From contig NZ_CP076103.1 in assembly GCF_018732085.1 (NCBI RefSeq), positions 248,001 to 312,000 of the forward strand: 64,000 bases of DNA. Direction: 5' to 3'. This DNA comes from Lysobacter capsici (GTDB lineage Bacteria; Pseudomonadota; Gammaproteobacteria; Xanthomonadales; Xanthomonadaceae). Position numbers and translations under genes: made by a program. Shown here in pieces: positions 16,204 to 25,221 of this stretch. Each line of letters begins with the position of its first letter. Within the stretch, counting starts at the first letter, position 1. Under the pieces are notes generated by a model. It did not search any database, was not told the origin of the DNA, and worked only from the letters and a program-made list of their open reading frames with translations.

Positions 16204-18972
16204 ATGCCGCACGCCATCCTCAGCCACGCCATCGCACGCGCGCTGTTCGCCGCCGCCGTCGTCGGCGTCGCGCCTGTCGCCGCTTACGCGCAGGACGCGG
16301 CGCAACCCACCACGCTGGATCGGGTCGAAGTCACCGGTTCCAACATCAGCCGCGGCGATATGGAAACCGCCTCGCCGGTGCAGGTGGTCACGCGCGCGGA
16401 AATCGATCGCACCGGCAAGACCAGCATCGCCGAATACCTGCAGACGCTGACCACCGACGGCGCCGGCACGATCCCGAAAACCTTCGGCACCGGTTTCGCC
16501 GGCGGCGGTTCGGGCATTTCCCTGCGCGGCCTCGGCGCGGGCTCGACCCTGGTGCTGTTGAACGGACGGCGTACCGCGCCCTACGGCCTGGCCGACGACG
16601 GCCAGAAAGTGTTCACCGACCTGAGCACGATTCCGATGGACGCGGTCGAACGCGTGGAAGTGCTCAAGGACGGCGCGTCGGCGATCTACGGCTCCGACGC
16701 CATCGCCGGCGTGGTCAACATCATCCTGCGCAAGGAATTCACCGGCGTCACCGTGCGCAGTTCCTACGGCGTGTCGGGCGAAGGCGACGGACAACAGGCC
16801 AAGGCCTCGGCGACGTTCGGTTTCGGCAATCTGAGCGAGGACCGCTACAACGTCTTCTTCAACATCGAAGCCAGCCAGACCGACGAGATCCAGGTCGCCG
16901 ACCGCGGCGATCGCAAATGGATCGGCACCGGCGACGCGCGCCGCTGGGGCTACAGCCAGACCAAGCGTTTCATGAACGGTTTCATCCTCGGCGCCGACGC
17001 CGACGGCTCGCCGGTCGGCAACGTCAAGAACCCCGCGAGCGGCCAATACGTGTCGCTGCCGGGCTGCGATAAGTTCTCGACGATTGCGCAGACCGATCCC
17101 GGCGGCGGTTGCCTGTGGCAGGCCGGCCAGTTCACCAGCCTGACCCCGGAAGAGAAGTACGTGAACCTGTTCGGCCGCGGCACCTTCGTGCTGTCGGACA
17201 ACTTCGAAGCCTACGTCGAGCTGGGCTATTCGAAGAAGAAGAACACCTTCGTCAACACGCCGTCGGACGCGTCCGGCGCGTGGGGTTATCCGGGCGGTCC
17301 GGTCAACGGCGATTCCGGCGACGGCGCGGTCGTGCTCGGGCCCAACCATCCGGACAATCCGTTCCCCGGCCAGTCCGCCAACCTGCGCTACACCGCGTTC
17401 GACGTCGGCCCCCGGGTGATCCGCACCGATAGCGAATTCAGCCGCGTGCTGGCCGGCGTCAAAGGCACCGCCGGCGCCTGGGATGTCGACGCGGCCTACC
17501 TGCATTCGCAAAGCGACCTGACCAACACCCGCGACGGTTTCCTGCGCTACAGCGCGGTGCGCGACGCGCTCACCAACGGCACCGGTCCCGGCGGCTACTG
17601 GCGCCTGGGTCAGAACGCGAACCTCAATTCGCAGGCGCTGTACGACTACATCTCGCCGACCATCCACGCTGACGGCAAGACCACCTTGGACCTGTTCGAC
17701 GTCAAGGGCTCGCGTTCGCTGATGGACCTCAAGGGCGGCGCGCTGGGCGTCGCGTTCGGCGCCGAGTGGCGGCGGCAGAAGGCCGAGCTCAAGCCGCAGA
17801 CCTACACCGACGCGGGCGACATCATCGGCCTGGGCTATTCGGCCTACGAAGGCACCCAGGAAGTCGCGGCCGGTTACGCCGAAATCGTCGCGCCGGTGCT
17901 CGAAAGCCTGGAGCTGTCCGGCGCGGTGCGTTACGACAGCTACAAGGGCGGCGACAGCGCGACCACGCCGAAGTTCGGGGTGAAGTGGAGCCCGTTAAAG
18001 CAATTGTCGCTGCGCGCGACTTACGCCGAAGGCTTCCGCGCGCCGAACCCGGCCGAGTCGGGCAAGGGCGGCCTGGCCGGGTTCGCCGCCGCCGCCGATT
18101 CGGTGCGCTGCCCGGGCGGCAATCCCGCGCCCGGCGCGAGCGTGCGCGACTGCGACATCCAGATCGCGGTGATCACCAGCCCCAATCCCGACCTCAAGGC
18201 CGAGGAGTCCAAGAGCTACACGGTCGGGCTGGTGTTCGAACCGACCAACAGCACCACGCTCACCCTCGACGGCTGGCAGATCAAGCGCAGCAACGAAATC
18301 AACGTCGAGACCACCGACGCGGCGATCGCCGCCGGCCACGTGATCCGCAGCGACAACAACCTGGCTGGCCAGCCCAACACCGGCACCTTGCTCGCCGCGC
18401 TCGCCAACTACGTCAACTCGGCCTCGACCACCGTGCGCGGCATCGACCTGGACGTGCGCCAGGGCTTCGATCTGGATTCGGCCGGCAAGCTCAACCTGGA
18501 TCTGCAGTGGAGCCACATCACCACCTTCGAACGCGAGGAACTCGACGGCAGTTCGCTGGAATTCGCCGGCACCCACGGCAACTGCGACGTGACCAACTGC
18601 ATCGGCACGCCCAAGGACCGGATCAACTTCGGCGCGACCTGGGAACTGGGCAACTGGAGCCTGAGCGGCGTGGTCAACTACATTTCCGGCTTCAAGAACG
18701 TGCGCTCCGAAGGCGACGTGTGCGCCAGCCGCTACGCCGACGGCAGCCCCGCGCCGGGTGGTTGCCGCATTCCCTCGTTCACCACCGTCGACCTGTCCAG
18801 CCGCTGGAAGGCCAAGGACGGGGTAGAAGTGTTCGGCTCGATCCAGAACCTGACCGACAAGATCGCCCCGCTCGACCCGCTGACCTACGGCGCGATCAAC
18901 TACAACCCGATGCACTCCAGCGGCGCGATCGGCCGCTATTTCACGGTCGGGGTGAAGTACAACTTCCAGTAA
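16204..18972 (+). CDS. TonB-dependent outer-membrane receptor
   Basis: A 922-residue protein with a 30-residue signal peptide (cleavage after AAYAQ). A TonB-box-like LDRVEVTGS follows, then the plug domain (SPVQVVTRAEID to DAIAGVVNIILRKEF, with the family block VLLNGRR) and a 22-strand barrel ending in an aromatic residue pattern (FTVGVKYNFQ). It has no N-terminal STN domain, so it is a transporter without FecR-type signalling. Such receptors in Xanthomonadaceae import siderophores, carbohydrates or peptides; the substrate is not evident. GGGAG lies before the ATG at 16204; the longer upstream frame (from 15886) lacks protein-like character. Confidence 0.92.
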   Translation: MPHAILSHAIARALFAAAVVGVAPVAAYAQDAAQPTTLDRVEVTGSNISRGDMETASPVQVVTRAEIDRTGKTSIAEYLQTLTTDGAGTIPKTFGTGFAGGGSGISLRGLGAGSTLVLLNGRRTAPYGLADDGQKVFTDLSTIPMDAVERVEVLKDGASAIYGSDAIAGVVNIILRKEFTGVTVRSSYGVSGEGDGQQAKASATFGFGNLSEDRYNVFFNIEASQTDEIQVADRGDRKWIGTGDARRWGYSQTKRFMNGFILGADADGSPVGNVKNPASGQYVSLPGCDKFSTIAQTDPGGGCLWQAGQFTSLTPEEKYVNLFGRGTFVLSDNFEAYVELGYSKKKNTFVNTPSDASGAWGYPGGPVNGDSGDGAVVLGPNHPDNPFPGQSANLRYTAFDVGPRVIRTDSEFSRVLAGVKGTAGAWDVDAAYLHSQSDLTNTRDGFLRYSAVRDALTNGTGPGGYWRLGQNANLNSQALYDYISPTIHADGKTTLDLFDVKGSRSLMDLKGGALGVAFGAEWRRQKAELKPQTYTDAGDIIGLGYSAYEGTQEVAAGYAEIVAPVLESLELSGAVRYDSYKGGDSATTPKFGVKWSPLKQLSLRATYAEGFRAPNPAESGKGGLAGFAAAADSVRCPGGNPAPGASVRDCDIQIAVITSPNPDLKAEESKSYTVGLVFEPTNSTTLTLDGWQIKRSNEINVETTDAAIAAGHVIRSDNNLAGQPNTGTLLAALANYVNSASTTVRGIDLDVRQGFDLDSAGKLNLDLQWSHITTFEREELDGSSLEFAGTHGNCDVTNCIGTPKDRINFGATWELGNWSLSGVVNYISGFKNVRSEGDVCASRYADGSPAPGGCRIPSFTTVDLSSRWKAKDGVEVFGSIQNLTDKIAPLDPLTYGAINYNPMHSSGAIGRYFTVGVKYNFQ

Positions 18973-19030
18973 GGCGTATCGATCGCGGCGGACCGGACCG
19001 CCGCCGCCGCGACCGGCCGGTAAACCCCCC

Positions 19031-19067
19031 GAAGACCTGCTCCGCGCCCGCCGCGGAGCAGGTCTTC
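19031..19067 (+). terminator. Terminator-like hairpin after the TonB receptor
   Basis: Perfect 15-base arms (GAAGACCTGCTCCGC and its complement) enclose a 7-base loop, 58 bases after the stop codon. No strong T-run follows, so termination efficiency is uncertain. Confidence 0.6.
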
Positions 19068-19135
19068 GCGCTTGCGGCCACCCAAGCCCTCGACTACCGC
19101 CCGCACCGATTCAGCTCGAAGCCGTGAGCTTTTAC

Positions 19136-19192
19136 GACTCCCGATTCCCGATTCCCGATTCCCGACTCCCGATTCCCGATTCCCGATTCCCG
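19136..19192. repeat. Heptamer tandem repeat (ATTCCCG)n
   Basis: About eight consecutive 7-base units, mostly GATTCCC with one GACTCCC variant. A second array of the same heptamer lies at 52650-52707. Arrays of this kind can vary in copy number by slippage. Confidence 0.9.
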
Positions 19193-19302
19193 GCCCCAAC
19201 CGCCTGTCGATTCCGCCCCACCCCATTCGTCGCCTTCATGAAGCCAGCCCGGCCGGGACCCGCCGGGACCCGGGGCCGGCTCGCCGACGAGGAGCGAGGA
19301 CG

Positions 19303-19731
19303 ATGAAATTCATGCTGATAGTCAAGGCCGATGCCCGCAGCGAGGCCGGCGTGCTGCCCGACGCCGCGCTGCTGAACGCGATGGGCGCCTACAACGAGGA
19401 ACTGGTTCGCGCCGGCGTGCTGCTCGCCGCCGAAGGGCTGCAGGCCAGCGCCCAGGGCGCGCGCGTGCATTTCGACGGCCGCGGCCGCCGGGTCGAGGAC
19501 GGGCCGTTCGCCCACAGCGACGAACTGATCGCCGGGTTCTGGCTGATCCAGGCGCGTTCGCTGGACGAGGCGATCGAGTGGGTCAAGCGGGTGCCGAGCC
19601 TGGACGGCTCACCGGCGCAGATCGAGATCCGCCCGGTGTTCGACGCGGCCGATTTCGGCGATGCGCTCAGCCCTGAGCTGCACGCGGCCGAACAGCGCCT
19701 GCGCGAGCAAGTGGCCGCGCAAGCCGGCTGA
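19303..19731 (+). CDS. YCII/DGPF-domain protein
   Basis: A 142-residue protein of the YCII-related (DGPF) family: KFMLIVKAD at the start, AEGLQASAQGARV, the signature DGPFAHSDELIAGFWLIQ, and the conserved region around residue 90 (DEAIEWVKRVP). These dimeric alpha/beta barrel proteins have no settled biochemical role but are strongly linked to ECF42 sigma factors, as here. It is followed by a VOC-family gene and an ECF sigma gene on the same strand, a probable operon. It has a strong ribosome binding site (GAGGAG). Confidence 0.88.
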   Translation: MKFMLIVKADARSEAGVLPDAALLNAMGAYNEELVRAGVLLAAEGLQASAQGARVHFDGRGRRVEDGPFAHSDELIAGFWLIQARSLDEAIEWVKRVPSLDGSPAQIEIRPVFDAADFGDALSPELHAAEQRLREQVAAQAG

Positions 19732-19813
19732 CTGTCTTCGCGAACGCGCCGCACGTCGCGCAGGTGGCGTGTTCGCGGTGAACCCGCCGCGCTCGACGCG
19801 AACGCCCCGAGGT

Positions 19814-19849
19814 CTTTTGCGGGAGGGGCTTCAGCCCCGACGCCTTTCG
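19814..19849 (+). repeat. REP-like element, copy 2
   Basis: The same core as the copy at 8813 (GGGAGGGGCTTCAGCCCCGA), here inside the YCII-VOC spacer. A stem-loop at this site could modulate mRNA stability within the operon. Confidence 0.8.
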
Positions 19850-19947
19850 ACCCGATCGCCACCAAGCCCCATCCCCGTCCTTCCCGGCGAACCGCCATGC
19901 CGACTCGCCGCACCGACTTCCAACGCCCCACCCACCCGGAGCCCATC

Positions 19948-20382
19948 ATGCAACTGGTCACCTACCTGTCCTTCAACGGCGACTGCCGCCAGGCGTTCGA
20001 GTTCTACCTCAAGACCCTCGGCGGCAAGATCCTCGCGCTGATGCCGTTCGGCGACAACGCCGGCTGCGACGGCGGCGAATTCGATGCCGCCGACCGCGAC
20101 AAGATCATGCACGGCTGCTACGAACTCGACGGCTGCATGCTGATGGGCACCGACGCCACCGACGCGCATCCCTACCAGGGCGTCGTCGGCGCGCACGTCG
20201 CGCTGATGCTCAACGACCCGGCCGACGCCGAGCGCATCTACGCCGCGCTGGCCGACGGCGGCCGCGTGCAGATGCCGCTGCAGGAAACCTTCTGGGCCTT
20301 GAGCTACGGCATCGTCACCGACCGCTTCGGCGTGCCGTGGATGATCAACTGCGTTCGCGCCGGGATCGGTTGCCCCGAGTGA
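19948..20382 (+). CDS. VOC-family (PhnB-like) protein
   Basis: A 144-residue vicinal-oxygen-chelate fold protein. YLSFNGDCRQAFEFYLKTLGG is the usual PhnB/glyoxalase-like opening, and the second half carries VALMLNDPADAERIYAAL and the closing DRFGVPWMIN. It may bind a metal or a small ligand; no catalytic role can be assigned. ATG 19948 is preferred over 19897 because it follows CCCGGAGCC and starts directly at the fold. It sits between a YCII gene and an ECF42-type sigma gene, a known arrangement. Confidence 0.85.
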   Translation: MQLVTYLSFNGDCRQAFEFYLKTLGGKILALMPFGDNAGCDGGEFDAADRDKIMHGCYELDGCMLMGTDATDAHPYQGVVGAHVALMLNDPADAERIYAALADGGRVQMPLQETFWALSYGIVTDRFGVPWMINCVRAGIGCPE

Positions 20383-20465
20383 TCCGGATCGACGCCTGAC
20401 GGTGGCCGCGACCTGAAAACGCATGCCCTTGCATCGCCGCGCCCGAGGTGGTCTGATCGGTCGCC

Positions 20466-21737
20466 GTGACGGACCCCCACTCTTCCAGCGCCACGCACAA
20501 GGCCATCGATGCGGTTTGGCGGATCGAATCGGCCAAGCTGATCGCCGGCCTGACCCGCATGGTGCGCGATGTCGGCCTGGCCGAGGAACTCGCCCAGGAC
20601 GCGCTGGTGGTCGCGCTGGAAAAATGGCCCGAAAGCGGCGTGCCGGACAACCCCGGCGCCTGGCTGATGCAGACCGCCAAGAACCGCGCGATCGACCGGC
20701 TGCGGCGCAAGAAGCTGCTCGACCGCAAGCACGAGGAAATCGGGCGTGAGATCGAGGCCAGCCAGGACGAAGTCGAGGACGCGTTCTTCGACAAGCTCGA
20801 CGACGACATCGGCGACGACTTGCTGCGATTGGTGTTCATCTCCTGCCATCCGGTGCTGTCGACCGAGGCGCGGCTGGCGCTGACCCTGCGCCTGCTCGGC
20901 GGCCTGACCACCGACGAGATCGCACGCGCCTTCCTGGCCAGCGAACCGACCATCGCCCAGCGCATCGTGCGCGCCAAGCGCACCCTGGCCGATGCGCAGG
21001 TGCCGTTCGAGGTGCCGCGCGGCGAGGAACTCGCGCAGCGGCTGTCGTCGGTGCTGGAAGTGATCTACCTGATCTTCAACGAAGGCTATTCGGCGACCGC
21101 CGGCGACGACTGGATGCGCCCGGGCCTGTGCGAGGACGCGCTGCGGCTCGGTCGCATCCTGGCCGGGCTGATGCCGAAGGAAGCCGAGGTGCATGGCTTG
21201 GTCGCGCTGATGGAAATCCAGGCCTCGCGCTCCAAGGCGCGCACCGGCCCGGACGGGCAGCCGATCCTGCTGCTGGATCAGGACCGCGCGCGCTGGGACC
21301 GCATGCAGATCCAGCGCGGCCTGAGCGCGCTGGAACGCGCGGTGCAGCTGAGCGGCTCCAACGGACCCTACGCCTTGCAGGCCGCGATCGCCGCCTGCCA
21401 TGCGCGCGCGGCAACCGCGCAGGACACACCATGGCCGCGCATCGCCGCGCTATACCAGCAACTCGCGCTGCGCACGCCGTCGCCGGTGATCGAACTCAAC
21501 CGCGCGGTCGCATTGTCGATGGCGTTCGGCCCGGCGGCCGGTCTGGAGTTGGTCGATACCTTGCTCGACGAGCCGTCGATGAAAAGCTATCACCTGCTGC
21601 CGACGGTGCGCGGCGACCTGCTGTTCAAGCTCGGCCGCCGCGAGGAAGCGCGGGTCGAGTTCGAACGCGCGGCCGCGCTCACGCGCAATACGCGCGAGCG
21701 TGAGTTGTTGTTGGCGCGCGCGGCGCAGAGTGGTTGA
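20466..21737 (+). CDS. ECF RNA polymerase sigma factor, ECF42-like
   Basis: A 423-residue protein starting at GTG. Sigma region 2 (ESAKLIAGLTRMVRDVGLAEE through NRAIDRLRRKK, about residues 18-85) and region 4 (LRLLGGLTTDEIARAFL, about 140-190) are followed by a 220-residue C-terminal extension rich in helical repeats (FNEGYSATAGDDW, then LNRAVALSMAFGP). This layout and the DGPF neighbour match the ECF42 group, where the extension replaces an anti-sigma factor in control. It probably directs transcription of its own operon. Confidence 0.88.
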   Translation: MTDPHSSSATHKAIDAVWRIESAKLIAGLTRMVRDVGLAEELAQDALVVALEKWPESGVPDNPGAWLMQTAKNRAIDRLRRKKLLDRKHEEIGREIEASQDEVEDAFFDKLDDDIGDDLLRLVFISCHPVLSTEARLALTLRLLGGLTTDEIARAFLASEPTIAQRIVRAKRTLADAQVPFEVPRGEELAQRLSSVLEVIYLIFNEGYSATAGDDWMRPGLCEDALRLGRILAGLMPKEAEVHGLVALMEIQASRSKARTGPDGQPILLLDQDRARWDRMQIQRGLSALERAVQLSGSNGPYALQAAIAACHARAATAQDTPWPRIAALYQQLALRTPSPVIELNRAVALSMAFGPAAGLELVDTLLDEPSMKSYHLLPTVRGDLLFKLGRREEARVEFERAAALTRNTRERELLLARAAQSG

Positions 21738-21933
21738 CCCAGGACCGCCACATCGAGCATCGCTGGCGCGGTGGAACGATCGCATCCGCATCAAGCCGAT
21801 GCTTCCCGCATCTGCTTCCATGCAATCAGCGGCTTTAGAATCAACAGCTCTGGAAGCAAAGGCTCCAGAAACATCGGCTCCAGAATCGGCCGCTTTCGCA
21901 TCACCGATGCTCCGCTTACGAACAGGACGTTCC

Positions 21934-22947
21934 ATGCGCACCCGAACCCGCCGCATCGCCTACGTCCTCGCCGTGTTCGCCGGGCTCGCGGCCGCGCCGG
22001 CCGGCGCGACCTACTCGATCATCGCCTGCGATCATCAAGGCGATTGCGGCGCCGCGGTCGCCACCCACAACCTCGCCGTCGGCGCCAGCGTGATCTACGC
22101 CCAGGCCAAGGTCGGCGCGTTGGCGACTCAATTCGAGACCAACCCGCATTACGGCCCCAAGGCGCTGGCCTTGCTGGCCAAGGGCACGAGCCCGGGCAAG
22201 ACCATCAACGCCTTGCTCGCGCAGGACGGCAATTTCGACGGCAGCGGCATCGACGAGCGTCAGCTCATCGTGATCGACGCGGACGGCAACGGCGCGGTCT
22301 ATACCGGCACCAAGGCCGCGGCCGGCGTGTGGGGCGCGCAGACCTCGCAAGGCGCGGGCCCGGGCGACAGTTGCAGCGTCGCCGGCAACGGATTGGCCTC
22401 CGAGGCAGTCTTGAACGCGATGGTGGAGACCTTTCGCGGCGCCGATCGCAAGCGTCCATTGGGCGATCGCCTGATGGCGAGCCTGCGCGCCGGCGAACGC
22501 GCCGGCGGCCAGCGCAACGGCCGCATGTCGGCGGCGTTGCGGGTCAGCACGGTCGCGGGCGACTGGCAGGACATCGATCTGCGCGTGGACGGATCGGCCG
22601 ATCCGGTCGGCGATCTGAGCCGCCTGACCGATCAGTTCTATGCCCACCAGGCGATGCTGCGCGCCGAGCGCGCGGCGCGCGACAACGACGTCGAGGCCGC
22701 GCGTGCCGCGCGCAGCCAGGCCCTGGGCTTGAGCCACCAATGGGACCGGATCTGGCGCCGCGCGGCGCGGCTGGCGATGCAACTGGGCGAGTCCGACAAG
22801 GCGCTGGAGTATCTGGGCGTGTTCGCCTCGATCAACCCGGTGTGGGCCGAAGGCGAAATCGAGGATGCGTTGTATGCGCCGTTGCAGGCGCAGCCGGCCT
22901 TTGCGCGCCTGCGCGCCGACATCGCCAGCAAAGTTCCGGGCGGCTGA
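21934..22947 (+). CDS. DUF1028-family exported protein
   Basis: A 337-residue protein. The signal peptide (IAYVLAVFAGLAAAPAGA) ends just before TYSIIACD, the start of the DUF1028 fold, which belongs to the Ntn-hydrolase-like superfamily (VGALATQFETNPHYG, GNGLASEAVL). Residues 245-337 form a C-terminal helical extension resembling TPR repeats. Substrate and activity of DUF1028 proteins are not established, though amidohydrolase function is suspected. The start at 21934 is chosen for the signal peptide. It stands alone after the ECF42 operon and ends at a REP pair facing the convergent mgtC-like gene. Confidence 0.82.
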   Translation: MRTRTRRIAYVLAVFAGLAAAPAGATYSIIACDHQGDCGAAVATHNLAVGASVIYAQAKVGALATQFETNPHYGPKALALLAKGTSPGKTINALLAQDGNFDGSGIDERQLIVIDADGNGAVYTGTKAAAGVWGAQTSQGAGPGDSCSVAGNGLASEAVLNAMVETFRGADRKRPLGDRLMASLRAGERAGGQRNGRMSAALRVSTVAGDWQDIDLRVDGSADPVGDLSRLTDQFYAHQAMLRAERAARDNDVEAARAARSQALGLSHQWDRIWRRAARLAMQLGESDKALEYLGVFASINPVWAEGEIEDALYAPLQAQPAFARLRADIASKVPGG

Positions 22948-22951
22948 GAGA

Positions 22952-23039
22952 AAAGCGTCGGGCCTGAAGGCCCTCCCACAAGGGTGGCCGACCCTTGCCA
23001 GGGCTGTTGTGGGAGGGCCTTCAGGCCCGACGCCTTTCG
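22952..23039. repeat. Paired inverted REP-like elements, copies 3 and 4
   Basis: A minus-oriented copy (22952-22982) and a plus-oriented copy (23007-23039) face each other 24 bases apart. Each has the stem GGGCCTgaAGGCCC, and the two together form a longer cruciform. They lie between two convergent genes and probably act as a two-way terminator. Confidence 0.8.
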
Positions 23040-23057
23040 CTCCGATCGCCGCTCAGC

Positions 23058-23774
23058 TCAATCCCGCGTACTCGACTCCCAGGCCACATGCCGCACTCCC
23101 GGCATGCGTCGCAATCGCTCCACCACCGCGTCCAGTTCCTTCGCATCCACTGCGGTGCTCACCAAGGTCGCGACGATCTCCACCGCACCTTCGCCATGCT
23201 CGTCGAGTTCGACATCGCCGACCGGATAATGGGCCGCCTCCAGATGCTCGACCAGCCACTCGCGCGCGGCCGGCAGCGAGTCGGGGTCGGCGCTCAGCCG
23301 CACCTCGTAAGTCGCTTCCGACAACTGCTCGTCGATCGGAATGCGATTGATCGCATTCACCAACGGCCGCAGCAAGGTGTTGCCGGCGATCACGAAGGCG
23401 GTCAGCAACACGCCCTCGGCGATCATGTCCGCACCGGTGCAGGCGCCGACCGCGGCCGAGCACCACAGGGTCGCCGCGGTGTTGAGGCCGCGCACGTTCA
23501 TGCCTTCCTTCATGATCACGCCGGCGCCGAGAAAACCGATGCCGGACACCACGTAGGCGATCACCCGCACCGCCTCGGCATTGCCGGCCAGGCGCATGCC
23601 TAAGTCGACGAACGCCGCCGCGCCGAGCGCGACCAGCGCATTGGTGCGCAGTCCAGCGGTGCGCTGCCGGTACTGGCGTTCGGCGCCGATCGCGGTGCCG
23701 AGTACGAACGCGGCCAGCAGGCTGATCAAGGTGTCGAGAAAGGGATAGAACTGAAAGGTCTGGATGAAGCGCAT
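23058..23774 (-). CDS. MgtC/SapB-family membrane protein
   Basis: A 238-residue protein. The N-terminal MgtC domain (about residues 10-140) has the conserved blocks GTAIGAERQYRQRTAGLRT and GIGFLGAGVIMKEG and four to five membrane helices. The C-terminal soluble part (about 155-238) resembles an ACT-like domain. MgtC proteins modulate F1Fo ATPase and magnesium or phosphate homeostasis in some pathogens; the exact role here is not shown. It lies 47 bases before the ABC ATPase gene on the same strand, so co-transcription is possible. Confidence 0.88.
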   Translation of the reverse strand: MRFIQTFQFYPFLDTLISLLAAFVLGTAIGAERQYRQRTAGLRTNALVALGAAAFVDLGMRLAGNAEAVRVIAYVVSGIGFLGAGVIMKEGMNVRGLNTAATLWCSAAVGACTGADMIAEGVLLTAFVIAGNTLLRPLVNAINRIPIDEQLSEATYEVRLSADPDSLPAAREWLVEHLEAAHYPVGDVELDEHGEGAVEIVATLVSTAVDAKELDAVVERLRRMPGVRHVAWESSTRD

Positions 23775-23821
23775 GCCGCGACTCCGTCGAAGGTGGATGG
23801 GCAGGTCGGATGGGCCGTCGC

Positions 23822-25150
23822 TCAGCTCGGGTTGTCGAGGGTGAAGCGGTCGGCCTGTTCGTCGTAGGCGAAGTACTCGGCGTAGCGCGCCCAGCTGGTG
23901 ATCGCGCGCAAGGTCGCGGCGGCGTACTCGGCCGACATGTGGTCTTCGAGTTCGTCGCGGAAACGTTGCGCCGGCGCCTGATGCGAGGCGCGCTCATCGA
24001 GCACGCGGCGGATGTGCGCGGCCAGCGGCACCTTGGCCGCGAGCTGACGGGCGAACTCGCGCTTGCGCGCATCGATGTCGTCGCCGGCGAAACGCAAGCC
24101 GGCCTCGCTCAGGTGCAGGTCGCCGTCGTCGAGCGAGGCCAGGCCGAGCAATTGCAGGCTTTCGGCGATCGGGAACAGTTCGTCGACCTCCATCTGCAAA
24201 TGCGCCGCCAACGCCGGCAGATCGGCGTGGCCGCGGTACGGCGCGGCGGCGACGGCTTCGATCAGGCCGGCCATCCGGTTGCTCGACACCTGCGGCAGTT
24301 CCATCGCCAGGCCCGGCCGCATCGCGCCGCTTTCGCGCGGCGCCTGCGCCGACGGCGAACCGGTCATGCGCGCGTAGATGCGATCGACCTGGGCGCGGAA
24401 CACCGGGTCGAGCCGGTCGCGCGGCTGCGGCAGGTCGATGCGGATCTCGTCGATCACCCGGCCCGGATTGGAACCGAAGATCACGATGCGATCGCACATC
24501 AGCACCGCTTCCTCGATGTTGTGGGTGACCATAAGGATCGCTTCGATCGGCATGCGTCCTTCCGACCACAGATCGAGCAGGTCGGTGCGCAGCGTCTCGG
24601 CGGTGAGCACGTCCAGCGCCGAGAACGGCTCGTCCATCAGCAGCACGCGCGGCTGCACCACCAGCGCGCGCGCCAGGCCGACGCGCTGGCGCATGCCGCC
24701 GGACAGCTCCTTCGGATACGCGCTTTCGTAACCGTCCAGGCCGATCAGATCGATCGCCGCGACCGCGCGCGCGCGGCGTTGCGCGGCGGCGACGCCGCGC
24801 GCTTCCAGTCCCAGCTCGACGTTCTGCAACACCGTCAGCCACGGGAACAGGGCGAAACTCTGGAACACCATCGCGATGTCGGCCGGCGCCTGGCTCAACG
24901 GCGTGCCGCAGAACGCGACCTCGCCCGCGCTGGGCTGGATCAGGCCGGCGATCGCGCGCAGCAAGGTGGATTTGCCCGAACCCGAGCGGCCGAGCAGGCC
25001 GACGATCTCGCCCGGATGCAGGCTCAGGTCGACATCGTCGAGCACCACCAGCGGCGAGGCGCCGTCCTTGCGGTAGTGCTGGCGCAGATGCCGCACTTCG
25101 ATCAGCGGCGCGAGGGCGGGCAGGGTGGCGGCGAGCGGGGAAAAGGTCAT
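23822..25150 (-). CDS. ABC importer ATP-binding protein with AAA-associated C-terminal domain
   Basis: A 442-residue protein. The nucleotide-binding domain belongs to the nitrate/sulfonate/taurine (SsuB/TauB) group: Walker A GRSGSGKST (residues 54-62), Q-loop VFQSFALFPW, signature LSGGMRQR, Walker B VLLMDEPFSALD. Residues 300-442 form the winged-helix AAA-associated C-terminal domain (MEVDELFPIAESLQLLGL) found in a subset of these transporters. It lies 71 bases downstream of the fused permease gene and surely pairs with it. No periplasmic binding protein gene is present nearby. Confidence 0.9.
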   Translation of the reverse strand: MTFSPLAATLPALAPLIEVRHLRQHYRKDGASPLVVLDDVDLSLHPGEIVGLLGRSGSGKSTLLRAIAGLIQPSAGEVAFCGTPLSQAPADIAMVFQSFALFPWLTVLQNVELGLEARGVAAAQRRARAVAAIDLIGLDGYESAYPKELSGGMRQRVGLARALVVQPRVLLMDEPFSALDVLTAETLRTDLLDLWSEGRMPIEAILMVTHNIEEAVLMCDRIVIFGSNPGRVIDEIRIDLPQPRDRLDPVFRAQVDRIYARMTGSPSAQAPRESGAMRPGLAMELPQVSSNRMAGLIEAVAAAPYRGHADLPALAAHLQMEVDELFPIAESLQLLGLASLDDGDLHLSEAGLRFAGDDIDARKREFARQLAAKVPLAAHIRRVLDERASHQAPAQRFRDELEDHMSAEYAAATLRAITSWARYAEYFAYDEQADRFTLDNPS

Positions 25151-25221
25151 GGTCGTGACTCCGGTGCAGCGATAGCGAAAACACGGCGCGCCGATGCGAA
25201 TGCAGGCGCCGCCGCGAACGG

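Larger units (their letters stand above)
18973..19302. other. Intergenic region with terminator hairpin and heptamer repeat
   Basis: It contains the hairpin at 19031-19067 and an ATTCCCG heptamer array. The ribosome binding site GAGGAGCGAGGA of the YCII gene is at 19289-19300. Nothing else was seen. Confidence 0.6.
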
